DNA of 64,000 nucleotides from Marinobacter confluentis (GTDB taxonomy: Bacteria > Pseudomonadota > Gammaproteobacteria > Pseudomonadales > Oleiphilaceae): the NCBI RefSeq assembly GCF_004785685.1, contig NZ_SRPF01000001.1, positions 1,116,001-1,180,000 of the forward strand, written 5' to 3'. Position 1 is the stretch's first letter. Each line of letters starts with the position of its first letter. Below, one piece after another: positions 63,398 to 64,000 of the stretch. Under the pieces are notes generated by a model. It saw nothing but the letters and a program-made list of their open reading frames with translations, made no database searches and had not been told where the DNA came from. The position numbers and the translations under genes were made by a program.

Positions 63398-64000
63398 TCA
63401 ATCAGAATCCCGCTCCAAAATCAGGCGCCAGCCGCTGGACGGCGCCTCCCCACAGTACTGCTCTGAAACCCACAGATGGCCTGCCGCCACCAGCGTTTCA
63501 TCGCCCCCCAGGCTGTCTGATACCAGCGGCAGCCTGCCCCGCTCCCACGCTGGCACGGACTGTTCCTGAAGCCATTTTTTCAGCGGCCTGGAAGGGCCAC
63601 CAGGTCGAACCCTGATTCGCTCCCCGCCCTGTCTGGCATGAACCACCAGTTTCGGTGTGTAGCGGGGCTCCGGCGCGGCTGGCTCCAGGGACAAATGCCA
63701 CCCGCCCCAGTTAACAGGTTTACCCGGTTCTAGTGGCCTGGGTTGATCTGCCATCGCCGGTCGGTCAATAACAAAGTAGAGAGCATTCTGGTGACGACGA
63801 AGCCGATAGCCGGTACCCGAATATTCCGGTTGCCGGTCGTCACGGGAATCCATGAATCCGGATAGAAGCGCCTGCCAATCCCCCGTTTCGGGGGGTAAAA
63901 AACCCTGCTGACTGACCCACCAGCGAATCAGGTTCTTCTGCTCGGCCAGAGTCAGGTTTTTCAGCGCAGAAATGTCCAGACCGTCATCGTCAGTCCGACA
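63398..64000 (-). CDS. tilS: tRNA(Ile)-lysidine synthase, C-terminal part (5' end outside window)
   Basis: The minus-strand frame is open to the window edge, giving the last 200 residues. TilS modifies C34 of tRNA-Ile(CAU) to lysidine so it reads AUA. The visible part covers the linker (LTLAEQKNLIRWWVSQQG) and the C-terminal domain, whose hallmark is RVRPGGPSRPLKKWLQEQSV followed by PAWERGRLPLVSD. The N-terminal PP-loop ATPase lies beyond the window. tilS before pyrG is the common order in Pseudomonas relatives. Confidence 0.92.
   Translation of the reverse strand, partial: CRTDDDGLDISALKNLTLAEQKNLIRWWVSQQGFLPPETGDWQALLSGFMDSRDDRQPEYSGTGYRLRRHQNALYFVIDRPAMADQPRPLEPGKPVNWGGWHLSLEPAAPEPRYTPKLVVHARQGGERIRVRPGGPSRPLKKWLQEQSVPAWERGRLPLVSDSLGGDETLVAAGHLWVSEQYCGEAPSSGWRLILERDSD

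Overview
The window is a gene-dense stretch of chromosome from a marine gammaproteobacterium, most likely Marinobacter or a close relative. That genus call is inferred from protein character and gene order (rpoS-nlpD-DUF368-pcm-surE-truD-ispF-ispD-ftsB-eno-kdsA-pyrG-tilS; alaS-lysC-csrA-tRNA; purM-purN; rsxABCDGE-nth; OadGAB). I see no insertion sequence, prophage, CRISPR array, integrase or rRNA operon. No gap between genes exceeds 300 bases; the longest (41275-41552) holds a large hairpin repeat.

Layout. 1-5154: SOS mutasome imuA (cut by the window edge)-imuB-dnaE2. 5206-8643: sodium-pumping decarboxylase oadGAB. 8832-11493: dbpA, a DUF2058 protein, two identical tRNA-Arg(ACG), tRNA-Ser(GCT) and csrA. 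11673-15659: lysC and alaS. 15757-20617: RDD membrane protein, lptF-lptG (LPS export), pepA and holC. 20702-25055: valS, panE and a cobalamin adenosyltransferase. 25060-31162: a chemoreceptor with a flagellar-type promoter, ampD-ampE and a large DUF1631 protein. 31384-36015: nadC, yqcC, an orphan ParA, hda overlapping a CDP-alcohol phosphatidyltransferase, and a DUF2066 protein. 36219-42653: purM-purN, a DUF3108 protein, avtA, a YjaG-like protein, dcd and apbC. 42801-50956: metG, the six-gene RNF operon and nth. 51022-64000: a periplasmic chalcone-isomerase-fold protein and the long minus-strand rpoS to tilS cluster, with tilS cut by the window edge.

How the genes connect. OadGAB and RNF can both move ions across the membrane, which suits a sodium-using marine respirer. 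Hda (inactivates DnaA-ATP) is translationally coupled to a phospholipid synthase, and acidic phospholipids are known to recharge DnaA. RpoS, CsrA and a FliA-type promoter indicate global control of stationary phase, translation and motility.

The most unusual signal is a pair of intergenic elements (41380-41487 on minus, 60621-60734 on plus). Each has a 28-bp outer stem whose outer sequence differs between copies while pairing is kept. Each encloses a loop with the same layout: TGTG, a small hairpin, CAAGC, a second small hairpin, CGT. All four inner hairpins present an ANGGAN hexaloop closed by C-G, which is the CsrA/RsmE binding signature, and csrA lies in the same window. I propose a dispersed family of CsrA-binding RNA elements. 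This is inference and needs a genome-wide search and binding or expression data.
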